DNA from: JAISGQ01 sp045604155
GTDB taxonomy: Bacteria; Bacillota; Clostridia; Oscillospirales; Acutalibacteraceae
NCBI GenBank assembly: GCA_045604155.1
Contig: JAZUNN010000054.1
Span: 1 to 64,000 of the forward strand
Reading direction: 5' to 3'
DNA length: 64,000 nucleotides
A program made the position numbers and the translations under genes. Under the pieces are notes generated by a model that worked only from the letters and a program-made list of their open reading frames with translations, had not been told where the DNA came from and searched no databases. This document shows positions 24,819 to 33,081 of this stretch, piece after piece. The stretch's first letter is position 1, and every line of letters starts with the position of its first letter.

Positions 24819-25766
24819 ATGGAGAAAAAGAAATCTCTCCTTTCGAAGATTCCTTTTTTAAACAAAGGAAACAGAACAGACGGAGATAAAACTCAGGCAG
24901 TGAAGAAAACACCGCTGCAGAAGACTCTAACCGGAATCGGCGTTGCGCTGTGTATCGTTTTTTCTTTTCTGCTTATCTGCAATATGGTAATAATCATCAA
25001 AGGTACCGTTTCACCTGAAAAACCGCCTTCGGTTTTCGGTACAACGCCAATGGTTGTTCTTTCAGGCTCCATGAGCGGTGATGCGGAAGACCACATAGAA
25101 TCGGGCGATCTTGTCTTTATCAACAAAGCCGACCCCGATAAGCTCAAAGTCGGTGACATAATCGCTTTCATGGATGGAAGCACCACTGTCACCCACCGCA
25201 TTATCCGTGTTGAAAAAGCTGCCGACGGATCTCCTCAGTGGATTACCAAGGGCGATGCAAACAACACCGAGGACGCACGGCCTGTCACCCAAGACCGACT
25301 TGTAGGCAAATACTCATTCCGACTTGCAGGTCTCGGTAATCTCGCCATGTTCCTGCAGAGACCTATCGGAATGCTCGTTATTATAGGTATCCCCTGCGTT
25401 GCATTCATTATCTATGATATAATCCGCCGTCAGAAAGCGGCTGCAAAGCAGGATGAGAAAACCTCCGAAATGGAGGCTGAGCTTGCACGTCTGCGTGAGC
25501 TGGTCAGCCAGCAGGATGCTGAAACCGTATCCGAGGACACTGCGGATGCTGCCGAAGAAACCGTAATCGAGATTCCCGATGCTGAAACTGATGCAGAGGA
25601 AATTTCTGATAACACAACAGTTGAAACTGACACGGAAGTTCCCGATGAAGAAAAGACTGCTACCGATACTTCTTCCGAAGAAGTTGAAATTACCGAAGAC
25701 ACGGCTGCAGCTGAGGAATCTTCCGAATCTGAGGATACTGAAAAAACCGAAGTATCCGCTGAATAA
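24819..25766 (+). CDS. sipW: SipW-type signal peptidase with long acidic tail
   Basis: A 315-residue membrane peptidase of the Ser/His (ER-type) family that matures TasA-like fibre subunits. It has a membrane span at about 45-68, catalytic Ser in VVLSGSMSGDAEDHI, His in TVTHRIIRV, the family GDANNTED box, and a second span at about 185-205. The last 95 residues are an unusual Glu/Thr/Ser-rich acidic tail. ATG 24819 is chosen for GGGGGGAT upstream; earlier in-frame ATGs lack a site. It opens an operon with three TasA-like substrates. Confidence 0.9.
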   Translation: MEKKKSLLSKIPFLNKGNRTDGDKTQAVKKTPLQKTLTGIGVALCIVFSFLLICNMVIIIKGTVSPEKPPSVFGTTPMVVLSGSMSGDAEDHIESGDLVFINKADPDKLKVGDIIAFMDGSTTVTHRIIRVEKAADGSPQWITKGDANNTEDARPVTQDRLVGKYSFRLAGLGNLAMFLQRPIGMLVIIGIPCVAFIIYDIIRRQKAAAKQDEKTSEMEAELARLRELVSQQDAETVSEDTADAAEETVIEIPDAETDAEEISDNTTVETDTEVPDEEKTATDTSSEEVEITEDTAAAEESSESEDTEKTEVSAE

Positions 25767-25830
25767 TTTTTCTGTATATCTTCTGCCATCCTGTGTGCCA
25801 CGCATATGATGGTATGGATATAAATTCTAT

Positions 25831-25896
25831 GAGAGCCCAGGTTCTCATGTTGGGACGAGAAATCGCCCCCAGATCACGGACGAGGTTCGTCCCAAC
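25831..25896 (+). other. Structured leader between sipW and the fibre subunit gene
   Basis: Two stems lie in tandem: GAGAGCC/GGTTCTC at 25831-25846, and a perfect 10-bp GTTGGGACGA/TCGTCCCAAC at 25849-25858 with 25887-25896. The fibre gene's AAGGAGG lies 14 bases after the second stem. No U-tract follows, so this probably stabilises or processes the downstream mRNA. Confidence 0.5.
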
Positions 25897-25925
25897 CAGA
25901 ACACTTTTCAAGGAGGCTTTTCGCA

Positions 25926-26585
25926 ATGAAAAACAAATTTATGAGAGCTGCTGTTATTCTTTTTGCTCTTGTACTTATGACTTCCTGCTTCGTTGGCGGT
26001 ACTTTTGCAAAGTACGTTACCGCAGGCAATGCTAAGGACAGCGCACGTGTTGCAAAGTTCGGCGTTGTTGTTTCTGCTTCTGACGGAGCTTTCTTCGAGA
26101 CCTACGACAGCGACAGCAACTACACCGGTCTTACCGTTGAGTCTGATGTCAAGGTCGTTGCTCCCGGTACCGAAGGCAACTTTGCTACCATCGAGCTCTC
26201 CGGCACACCCGAGGTTGCTGTTGAAGTAGCTTACGAGGCTGAGGTTTCCTTCTCTGATACATGGGTTGATGAGGACGGCGCATTCTACTGCCCCATCATC
26301 GTCACTGTTGACGGCGATGAATTCGACGGCGCTGACTACACCTCTGCAGCTGCTTTTGCTGCAGATATCGCAGACGCTATCACCGGTTACACCGCTGAGT
26401 ATGCTCCCGGCACCGACCTCTCCGCTCTTACCGGCGGCTCTGAGGTTGCTATCTCCTGGGAGTGGCCCTTCTCCACCGGCGACGACAATGATGTCAAGGA
26501 CACCTATCTTGGTGATCAGGCAGCTGAAGACAATGCAGCTACCATCTCCATCGCTGTTGATGTAACTGTCACCCAGATCGACTAA
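25926..26585 (+). CDS. TasA/CalY-like fibre subunit (major)
   Basis: A 219-residue secreted protein with a SipW-dependent signal peptide ending in GGTFAKYV, then an immunoglobulin-like beta domain of the TasA/CalY family (VVAPGTEGNFATIEL, SWEWPFSTG, ending VTVTQID). TasA proteins polymerise into extracellular fibres in biofilms. Codons are strongly C-ending (GGC, ACC, CTC, ATC), unlike most neighbours, which suggests very high expression. Hairpins flank the gene on both sides (25831-25896 and 26597-26627). Likely the most abundant fibre protein. Confidence 0.85.
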   Translation: MKNKFMRAAVILFALVLMTSCFVGGTFAKYVTAGNAKDSARVAKFGVVVSASDGAFFETYDSDSNYTGLTVESDVKVVAPGTEGNFATIELSGTPEVAVEVAYEAEVSFSDTWVDEDGAFYCPIIVTVDGDEFDGADYTSAAAFAADIADAITGYTAEYAPGTDLSALTGGSEVAISWEWPFSTGDDNDVKDTYLGDQAAEDNAATISIAVDVTVTQID

Positions 26586-26596
26586 TCAAAGCTTTT

Positions 26597-26627
26597 CACA
26601 CCCCGTCCTCGTGGCGGACGGGGTGTG
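26597..26627 (+). terminator. Attenuator-like hairpin after the fibre subunit gene
   Basis: A 12-bp perfect GC-rich stem (26597-26608 with 26616-26627) and 7-nt loop without a U-run. It probably blocks mRNA decay or lets through only part of transcription, so the subunit would be made in excess over the downstream genes. Confidence 0.55.
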
Positions 26628-26740
26628 TCCCGAGCTCAAAGAAGAGCTTATACAGATAAACTTTTCTTTGAATTCAGGACTTCAGATCTAAATTTTTCGC
26701 CCATTATCAAAGCAATCTCCCGGGCATGGAGGAAAAGCTT

Positions 26741-27535
26741 ATGAATAAACAATCAAAAAAGAAAACCCGCTGGCTTCTGCCGACAGTGCTTATACTTTTC
26801 ATCCTTCTCGCTGCAACCTTCCCCTTTGTTGCGGGCATTACCTATTCGGGACGCAGCGAAAATCCAGATCATATTCTTACTTATACAAAGAATAAGCTTA
26901 CATGGGACAGCGGCACAAAGGTTGACGCAGACGGAGTCGGAGAACTTTCCGCTTTCGAAGCACAGTATACCAATATCAAGTCTGACAACGGCGACAATGT
27001 TGTTGCTCCCGGTTCTGAAGGATACGATATTGTCCGACTCAAGAACGATGTGAAGGGTTCGATAAAGTTCACAGCTGTTCTTTATACCATCAAGTCGGAC
27101 GATAAGCTCACCGTGGAAACTGCTCTTTCCGCAGACGGTGTTGCTGACACTTCCAGCTATCCTCTCCCCGACGGTGTCGCTCAGAGTAATGTTATCCGTG
27201 CTGTCACCGGCTCTCTCGGCGGCGGTCAGATAAAGGATTTTGACATCGACTGGCTCTGGAAATACACCGACGGCTCCGCTCAGGATTCTGCAGATACCGC
27301 TTTCGGAAACAAGGCTGCTGCAGGAAAGGCCGACGATGTCACTGTGGGAATATACATTGTTGTCGAGGACAACAACAGCTATGTAACACCCTCTGCACCG
27401 AAAACCGGTGACAGCGGACTTGAAAATCTTTACTACGTCCTCTTTGCAGTATGCGGTCTGACCATGATTCTTCTTCTCCTTACACGCAGACGCAAGGATG
27501 ATGACGAGGAGCAGAATATCCCGTGTCAAAACTGA
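26741..27535 (+). CDS. Sortase-anchored TasA-like protein (fibre anchor candidate)
   Basis: A 264-residue surface protein. The signal segment at about 13-33 ends near VAGITYS. A TasA-like domain follows with the shared NVVAPGSEGYDIVRL and DIDWLWKYTDG motifs. The C-terminal sorting signal is APKTGDSGLENLYY, a hydrophobic span and TRRRKDDDEE. ATG 26741 is chosen because GGAGG sits 8 bases upstream; ATG 26726 overlaps that site. A TasA-domain protein with a sortase signal would attach fibres covalently to the wall. The motif TGDSGLENL resembles TGDNSNLGL of the last pilin in the divergent operon. Confidence 0.8.
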   Translation: MNKQSKKKTRWLLPTVLILFILLAATFPFVAGITYSGRSENPDHILTYTKNKLTWDSGTKVDADGVGELSAFEAQYTNIKSDNGDNVVAPGSEGYDIVRLKNDVKGSIKFTAVLYTIKSDDKLTVETALSADGVADTSSYPLPDGVAQSNVIRAVTGSLGGGQIKDFDIDWLWKYTDGSAQDSADTAFGNKAAAGKADDVTVGIYIVVEDNNSYVTPSAPKTGDSGLENLYYVLFAVCGLTMILLLLTRRRKDDDEEQNIPCQN

Positions 27536-28110
27536 AAACTCTGCTGAAGATACTCAGCGCAGCACTTACCTTTGTTCTTGCGCTGATGCTTGTTTCAAAT
27601 ATTTACACCATATGTGTTCGCACCTTTACCGATAATCAGCATCCGAGATTCCTTGGATTTTCCTCCGCTGTTATTGTTTCAGGTTCCATGGAGGATACCA
27701 TCGAGATCAATGATCTTGCGGTCTGTCTGAAAATGAAGGACTATGATGCAGGTGATATAATCACTTACATCGACGCAGGTGATTCACTGACCACTCACCG
27801 TATTGTCAGTGAGACGGACGCAGGATTCATCACACAGGGCGATGCAAACAACACCCCCGACCGTCTTCCCGTAACGAAAGACAGAATCATGGGAAAGGTG
27901 ATTGTCACAATCCCGAAAATCGGCTTATTTATTGAGTTTCTGCGCACTCCCCTGGGACTTATGTGTATTTTGTTCGCAGGTTTGATTATTCTCGCTCTTC
28001 CCTCTGCCTTTGATCATTTTGATCAGAAGCGTGCTTTGAAAGAGAGCGATCCCTCAGAGAATGGAGGACATGACCATGAATCAACAGACAACCCCGGCGA
28101 AGGGGCGTAA
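27523..28110 (+). CDS. sipW: Second SipW-type signal peptidase
   Basis: A 195-residue Ser/His-type signal peptidase with two membrane spans (about 8-28 and 147-167), catalytic Ser in VIVSGSMEDTIEI, His in LTTHRIVSE and the GDANNTPD box. GTG start at 27523, overlapping the preceding gene by 13 bases, with GAGGAG upstream. It lacks the acidic tail of the first SipW. A separate peptidase next to the second TasA-like gene suggests substrate pairing. Confidence 0.9.
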   Translation: MSKLKTLLKILSAALTFVLALMLVSNIYTICVRTFTDNQHPRFLGFSSAVIVSGSMEDTIEINDLAVCLKMKDYDAGDIITYIDAGDSLTTHRIVSETDAGFITQGDANNTPDRLPVTKDRIMGKVIVTIPKIGLFIEFLRTPLGLMCILFAGLIILALPSAFDHFDQKRALKESDPSENGGHDHESTDNPGEGA

Positions 28111-28645
28111 ATTATTCAGAATCCCTTTGCGTGTTTATCTTTCATATCTGCTTATTCTCACCTTTGTATTCACTGCGGCAAGCTTTGCAAAGTTTGCCAC
28201 TGCAGGCGATGCATCGGATTCCGCCAGGGTGGCCACCTTCAGTGTAGCCGCTTCTGTGGGGGATGACAGCAGCAGGAAGATAGACTTCAATGACGCTGCT
28301 TCAAAATTTGCTACAGAGCAGACCGTCAGCTATGACATAAACGTTACCAACGCAAAGAACGATAAGGTTTCAGATGTCGCTGTCGGGTATGATGTTGTCG
28401 TAAGCTTCACATCTTCTTCCATCTCCCCCACTGCTCTGGTTTTCAGTATTGACGGCACAGTGCTTTCTCACGTTTTAAAGGATGGCAGCTATGTTTACAC
28501 CTACACCGGTGCAGACCCCATGCCGGCCGGCACGGAAACAGAGGTTACCCATAAGCTTTCTGTCAAGGCCTTATCTTCGGAAATAAGCATTGACTATAAT
28601 GATATAGAAATTTCCGTTTCTGTTCTCTTTGAACAGATCGACTAA
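28076..28645 (+). CDS. Second secreted TasA-like fibre subunit
   Basis: A 189-residue protein whose signal peptide ends in the SipW-type site ASFAKFATAGDASDSARVATF, cited here only as its AKFATAG core, followed by a beta-sandwich ending SVLFEQID, much like the end of the major subunit. ATG 28076 is chosen for GGAGG 8 bases upstream and overlaps the sipW gene by 35 bases. Probably a minor or capping fibre subunit matured by the adjacent SipW. Confidence 0.8.
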   Translation: MNQQTTPAKGRKLFRIPLRVYLSYLLILTFVFTAASFAKFATAGDASDSARVATFSVAASVGDDSSRKIDFNDAASKFATEQTVSYDINVTNAKNDKVSDVAVGYDVVVSFTSSSISPTALVFSIDGTVLSHVLKDGSYVYTYTGADPMPAGTETEVTHKLSVKALSSEISIDYNDIEISVSVLFEQID

Positions 28646-28659
28646 AGGAGGGAACGCCC

Positions 28660-31305
28660 ATGAAAAAAGGAACCACGGCTTTGCGGCCACGGTGGCTTGT
28701 CTTTGCGTCACTGATTATGGCGTTCCTGCTTGCGGTGTCTTCCATAACTTCACCGCAGATGATCTCCGTATCTTATGCAAAGTATGTTTCCCTTGAAGAT
28801 GCAGGCACTCTTCACCTTTCCGTGAAGCACGCTCATGCTCTCCTTACAACGGGATTCAAGCTTAACCGTGCACTTGCAACAGGCACAACCACAAGCGGTG
28901 CGGCAGGCAAATACACCGAGATTACTGCCAACACCTCTCTTACCGAGGTTTATTTCGGTACTCCCACTGAGTTCGCCTCACAGATTGCCGGAATCACCGG
29001 CGTTGACGTGAGCTACTACGGTGACGGAAGCATCAAGCTCTACAAAAATGGCACGAAGGCTTATATCGTTTCCGACAGAGCAATCGCTGCCAGCGAGGAT
29101 TTCTCCTGCGCATTCACCCAGTTTACAAAGCTGAGCAAAGTTCACTTCTCGGAGAATTTCGACACGAGTCGTGTCAAGACCTTCGCTTATTTCTTCTATA
29201 ACTGCGCAAGCCTTGCTTCTGTTGAAAATCTCTCCAGCTTCGATACCAGCAATACAACCAGTATGCAGAGTATGTTCTACGTTTCCACCTCTGCAGCAAC
29301 ACCCAACACTACCCTTAAATCTCTTGATCTCAGCAGCTTCAACACTTCAAAGGTTGAAGATATGGGAAGTATTTTCAGAAGCTGTGCAGGACTTACATCC
29401 ATTGATGTCACCGGTTTCGATACATCGAATGTCTGGGATATGGGCGGTATGTTTGCCGGCTGTTCAGGACTTACTTCCGTTGATGTCACCGGTTTCGACA
29501 CATCAAATGCTGAAACCATGCAGGTTATGTTCAGCGGCTGTAAAGGACTTAAGACTCTTGACCTGAGAAGTTTCTCCTGTGAAAGCCTTGAAAACATGGC
29601 AGGTATGTTTGAAAACTGCAGCAATCTGACCACTATTTATGCTGACTACGATTTCGACTGCAGAAGTCTTTCCGATCCTCCTGCAACCGATGAAACCGAC
29701 AAAAACGGCAACTATGAAATAGATACTGCTTTTGCAGGTATCTTCAAGGGCTGCACAAAGCTCGTCGGCGGCTCAGGCACAAAATATGACGAAGACATAA
29801 TTCATAATCTCCGTGCTGTTGTTGACGTACGACTTGCCGTTGAGCAGACAGTATTCCAGTCAACCGTCGGTTATTTCACCCACTACAGCGGGGCAAATCC
29901 CGGCAGCACATTCCTTAAGAACGGTCAGGATTTCAATGCCGCTGTCAAGACTCTTGCCAACGGCAGCTCAAAGGACTACACCTTCCAGGATACTGCCGTA
30001 AAGAAAATCTATTTCGGCAAGACCGGCTCATATAATGTCAGCGGACTTAAGTCTGTAAACGTTGACAGTGCAGGCGCAGGTACTATCAAGGCATACTGGA
30101 ATCCTTCCAACGATACGATTTATGTGCTTTCCGATTCCACTATATGCTTCAGTAGTTCCAGTGACTATATGTTTGATAATTTCAGAGGTGTTACCGGAAT
30201 TCATTTCGACAATATAAGCACTTCTGCAATGAGAACCATGCAGAGAATGTTCTCTTACTGCCTGAATCTTACTGATCTTAATCTCAGCAAGTTTGAGACT
30301 CATAATGTTGTTGACTACGGAAGCTGTTTCCGTGATGCAGCATTCAGCACCGCTACTGCACAGAACAACATCATCCCCTATCTCAACACCTCAAAGGCAC
30401 GAGATATCGGCGGACTGTTCATGTACTGCAGCAATCTTACCGGCGCACTTGACCTGAGCAGTCTTTCAACCGGCAAGGCTGAAACAATCGCTTCTCTTGT
30501 CCAGCAATGCCCCAATATCACTTCTGTTGATATTTCAGGATTTACCAACGGTGCAATCACCAACTGCAGCAGTATGTTCAGCGGCTGCACAAATCTTGAA
30601 AGAATATATACAAATGCAAACTTCAATCTCAACAGAGCAGCTATAACAAATGGCGGCGATATGTTTACGGGCTGTACCAAGCTTGTCGGCGGCTCAGGCA
30701 CAAAATTCAGTGCCTCCAATATCACAAATACTTACGCCCGTGCAGATGCTGCAGGCACTCCCGGTTACTTCACCGCATTCTCCACAATGTCCATGATGTA
30801 TATGGCATTCAGACCTGCTCCCGCTGAAGAAGTTGTTTCTGAGAGCGATATAGCTGAAATTCCCGTTGTTTCTGAAAGCGATGCAACTACTGCTGCTTCT
30901 CCCACTGACATGGAAACATCGGCTTCTGAAACCACAACTACCACAACACGCACCGTAACAGTGGTTACAACAGTTAAAACAACCGCTGCTACTACTGCTC
31001 CCACAGAAGTGTCTTCCTCGGATATCACTTCTCCTACAGCCGCAAGCACGGCCGCCTCTGAAGCATCGACCACAACCGCTTCACAGTCCACTTCTGCTGC
31101 AGCTACCTCTGTAACACAGGCTGTTACCTCTGCAAGCACATCCCTCTCTTCTGCCGCAGTCACCTCACAGACAACTGTACCGACTTCCGCAGCAAGTACG
31201 ACGGCCGCTTCACAGGCTACAACCACTACAACCGTTACAACAACAACTACTACCACAACAGCAGCACCGACGACAACCACTGCAACTGCTGCAGCTGCAA
31301 ATTAA
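28660..31305 (+). CDS. BspA-like (DUF285) repeat adhesin with SipW-type signal and Thr-rich tail
   Basis: An 881-residue surface protein. The N-terminus has a SipW-like site (SVSYAKYVSLEDAG). Two homologous halves (about 60-410 and 425-710) carry DUF285/BspA leucine-rich-like repeats such as LTSVDVTGFDTSN and MFSGC, and each half ends with GCTKLVGGSGTK. The last 150 or so residues are Ser/Thr/Ala-rich with long Thr runs, a likely glycosylated stalk. No LPxTG motif or membrane span ends the protein. TAAAGGAGGG precedes the ATG. Last gene of the fibre operon; probably a fibre-associated adhesin. Confidence 0.85.
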   Translation: MKKGTTALRPRWLVFASLIMAFLLAVSSITSPQMISVSYAKYVSLEDAGTLHLSVKHAHALLTTGFKLNRALATGTTTSGAAGKYTEITANTSLTEVYFGTPTEFASQIAGITGVDVSYYGDGSIKLYKNGTKAYIVSDRAIAASEDFSCAFTQFTKLSKVHFSENFDTSRVKTFAYFFYNCASLASVENLSSFDTSNTTSMQSMFYVSTSAATPNTTLKSLDLSSFNTSKVEDMGSIFRSCAGLTSIDVTGFDTSNVWDMGGMFAGCSGLTSVDVTGFDTSNAETMQVMFSGCKGLKTLDLRSFSCESLENMAGMFENCSNLTTIYADYDFDCRSLSDPPATDETDKNGNYEIDTAFAGIFKGCTKLVGGSGTKYDEDIIHNLRAVVDVRLAVEQTVFQSTVGYFTHYSGANPGSTFLKNGQDFNAAVKTLANGSSKDYTFQDTAVKKIYFGKTGSYNVSGLKSVNVDSAGAGTIKAYWNPSNDTIYVLSDSTICFSSSSDYMFDNFRGVTGIHFDNISTSAMRTMQRMFSYCLNLTDLNLSKFETHNVVDYGSCFRDAAFSTATAQNNIIPYLNTSKARDIGGLFMYCSNLTGALDLSSLSTGKAETIASLVQQCPNITSVDISGFTNGAITNCSSMFSGCTNLERIYTNANFNLNRAAITNGGDMFTGCTKLVGGSGTKFSASNITNTYARADAAGTPGYFTAFSTMSMMYMAFRPAPAEEVVSESDIAEIPVVSESDATTAASPTDMETSASETTTTTTRTVTVVTTVKTTAATTAPTEVSSSDITSPTAASTAASEASTTTASQSTSAAATSVTQAVTSASTSLSSAAVTSQTTVPTSAASTTAASQATTTTTVTTTTTTTTAAPTTTTATAAAAN

Positions 31306-31311
31306 CCTGAC

Positions 31312-31341
31312 AAAGCTCCCTGCTTTTCGGCAGGGAGCTTT
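31312..31341 (+). terminator. Terminator of the fibre operon
   Basis: A 12-bp perfect stem (31312-31323 with 31330-31341), loop TTTTCG, ending in TTT. Confidence 0.85.
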
Positions 31342-31347
31342 CTGTAT

Positions 31348-31376
31348 TTGACATATGCTGTTTTTCGTTGTATTAT
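31348..31376 (+). promoter_or_regulatory. Promoter of the small lipoprotein gene
   Basis: TTGACA (31348-31353), a 17-base spacer and TATTAT (31371-31376), directly after the fibre operon terminator. Confidence 0.85.
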
Positions 31377-31408
31377 TTACTCACAAATTCGAAAAAAGGT
31401 GAACAATA

Positions 31409-31888
31409 ATGACAAAACGACTTTTCTGCATTTTCTTCGCTGCACTTTTTGCTCTCTGTGCTCTTGTTGGATGCGGCAAACCAGACAACAAGGAGAATGA
31501 TGAAGATACTGCTTCTGCTGTAAATGAGTATGAAAGCAAGCTTGTCGGCGTATGGGAATATTCTGATGAAAGCGGCGATATTCGCTATACTTTTGCATCT
31601 GACAAAACAGGTCTATGCAATATAAATGATTATGAGCTTCCATTTACATTCACCGCTGACAGCACCAATCTGACTCTTGTTACAGATTATATTTCGCTCT
31701 ACGAGGAACTTAATGATATGAGCTTTGAAGAGCTTGTCGAAAACGGTTATGTCGACGAGGCTCTTCGATATATCACCGAAAGATACACATACACCATAAG
31801 CGAGGATACTCTCAGCATAACTGATATCGCATACAGTCAGCTCAACGGAGCTGATATGGCTACACTTGAACTGACAAAAGCAGAATAA
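31409..31888 (+). CDS. Small lipoprotein, paralogue family member 1
   Basis: A 159-residue lipoprotein (lipobox ALVGC) with a lipocalin-like beta pattern in which LVGVWEYSDESGD opens the domain. It shares the K/L-[VI]-G-x-W start and the late SLSITD-type strand with the genes at 32027, 32612, 47743 and 48537. Single gene with its own promoter and terminator. Function unknown. Confidence 0.7.
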   Translation: MTKRLFCIFFAALFALCALVGCGKPDNKENDEDTASAVNEYESKLVGVWEYSDESGDIRYTFASDKTGLCNINDYELPFTFTADSTNLTLVTDYISLYEELNDMSFEELVENGYVDEALRYITERYTYTISEDTLSITDIAYSQLNGADMATLELTKAE

Positions 31889-31893
31889 ATTCT

Positions 31894-31928
31894 AATACAT
31901 CTCACTGCACTGTGAGATGTATTTTTTT
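31894..31928 (+). terminator. Rho-independent terminator
   Basis: A 12-bp perfect stem (31894-31905 with 31912-31923) followed by seven or more T. Confidence 0.9.
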
Positions 31929-31955
31929 AATAACGTTTAAGCGTACATCTTTTCC

Positions 31956-31984
31956 TTGACACGAAATTTGATATGTTGTATCAT
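31956..31984 (+). promoter_or_regulatory. Promoter of lipoprotein gene 2
   Basis: TTGACA (31956-31961), a 17-base spacer and TATCAT (31979-31984). Confidence 0.85.
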
Positions 31985-32026
31985 GTATTTAAGGCGTTTG
32001 ACAGATTTTGAAAGGAAGTAATTATT

Positions 32027-32476
32027 ATGAAGAAAATTTCCGCTATTCTCGCAATCGTTATGCTCTTCACCTGCGTTTTCGCAGCTTGCGGCGAAAAGAA
32101 GGCTGATGCTCCTGCTGCTGATGCTCCTGCTGTTGATGCAGCTCCCGCTTATATTGGCACCTGGGCTATTACCGAGGGCGGCGAAGAGTATGTTGTATAC
32201 TCCTTCAACGCTGATGGCACCGGATACTGCACAACTGCCGGCATGACCATGGACATCACCTATGTTGACAACAAGGACGACACTCTCACCATCACCATCG
32301 ATGGCACCGGAGTGCTCGAAGATATGCTCAGCATGACCGTTGAGGAACTCCTCGACGGCGGTCTTGTTACTCAGGCTGACATCGATGCTTGCATCGAAAC
32401 CGTTACCGTTTCTTATGAGGCTAAGGGCGACTCCCTCTTCCTCGACGGCGACGAGTTCACCAAGAAGGCTAACTAA
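32027..32476 (+). CDS. Small lipoprotein, paralogue family member 2
   Basis: A 149-residue lipoprotein (lipobox VFAAC) with an Ala/Asp/Pro-rich linker and a beta domain starting YIGTWAITEGG with the family FNADGTGY strand. Codons are strongly C-ending, as in the major fibre subunit, suggesting high expression. GAAAGGAAG precedes the ATG. Own promoter and terminator. Function unknown. Confidence 0.75.
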   Translation: MKKISAILAIVMLFTCVFAACGEKKADAPAADAPAVDAAPAYIGTWAITEGGEEYVVYSFNADGTGYCTTAGMTMDITYVDNKDDTLTITIDGTGVLEDMLSMTVEELLDGGLVTQADIDACIETVTVSYEAKGDSLFLDGDEFTKKAN

Positions 32477-32507
32477 TAATAACTTATAGCTATTTATTAA
32501 ACGCCTG

Positions 32508-32539
32508 AAAGGCTCCTGCATCAAGCAGGAGCCTTTTTC
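32508..32539 (+). terminator. Rho-independent terminator
   Basis: A 12-bp perfect stem (32508-32519 with 32525-32536), then TTCT. The T-run merges into the -35 box of the next promoter. Confidence 0.9.
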
Positions 32540-32568
32540 TTGACTTTTCTAATGCATTAATTTATTAT
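32540..32568 (+). promoter_or_regulatory. Promoter of lipoprotein gene 3
   Basis: TTGACT (32540-32545), a 17-base spacer and TATTAT (32563-32568), immediately after the preceding terminator. Confidence 0.8.
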
Positions 32569-32611
32569 TATTTTAAACCAAATTTCTTTATTCTCTGAAA
32601 GGAAGTATATT

Positions 32612-33037
32612 ATGATAAAGAAAATTTCTGCAGTTCTTGTAATTATCATGCTTTTCGCCTGTGCATTTGCAGGCTGTGGCGGCAAGGAAACCGCAGATGC
32701 TCCCGTTAGCAATCCTATCGTCGGCAAGTGGACCGGCATTGATGAAGGTTTTGAAGTCATTTACGTTTTCAACGCTGACGGCACAGGCTATTCTGAGGTG
32801 TTTGGGATGAAGGTCGACATTACTGACTATTCCACCACCGATAATGAAATCACCATGACCACCGATGGCACGTCAACCATAGAAGCATTGTTCGAAATGA
32901 GTATTGACGATATAATTGCCTCAGGCCTTGCAACTGAGGAAAACCTTGAACTTGTTACTACCGAAACATTCTCATACAGCCTTGATGGAGATGTTCTCAC
33001 CATCGACGGCACTGAGTACACAAAGGTTGTCGACTGA
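32612..33037 (+). CDS. Small lipoprotein, paralogue family member 3
   Basis: A 141-residue lipoprotein (lipobox AFAGC), clearly paralogous to the previous gene: IVGKWTGIDEG, FNADGTGY and the C-terminal LTIDGTEYTK align with IGTWAI, FNADGTGY and LFLDGDEFTK. GAAAGGAAG precedes the ATG. Own promoter and terminator. Function unknown. Confidence 0.75.
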   Translation: MIKKISAVLVIIMLFACAFAGCGGKETADAPVSNPIVGKWTGIDEGFEVIYVFNADGTGYSEVFGMKVDITDYSTTDNEITMTTDGTSTIEALFEMSIDDIIASGLATEENLELVTTETFSYSLDGDVLTIDGTEYTKVVD

Positions 33038-33049
33038 TCAAAAAAACAG

Positions 33050-33077
33050 AAACCGCACTTCATATGAAGTGCGGTTT
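33050..33077. terminator. Bidirectional terminator between convergent genes
   Basis: A 13-bp perfect inverted repeat (33050-33062 with 33065-33077) with A-rich and T-rich flanks, 13 bases after the lipoprotein stop and 5 bases from the convergent gene's stop. Confidence 0.85.
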
Positions 33078-33081
33078 TTCT

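Noticed and set aside
26753..27529. A 258-codon minus-strand frame opposite the sortase-anchored TasA-like gene
   Set aside because: The plus-strand gene has signal segment, domain motifs and sorting signal; the minus frame has none of these.
29750..30710. DNA-level repeat in the BspA-like gene as a mobile repeat
   Set aside because: The near-identical stretches encode the GCTKLVGGSGTK end of each internal half, so they reflect protein domain duplication.
30765..31280. A Val-rich minus-strand frame opposite the Thr-rich tail
   Set aside because: Complement of ACA/ACC/GCT repeats reads as Val/Ala runs; low-complexity artefact.
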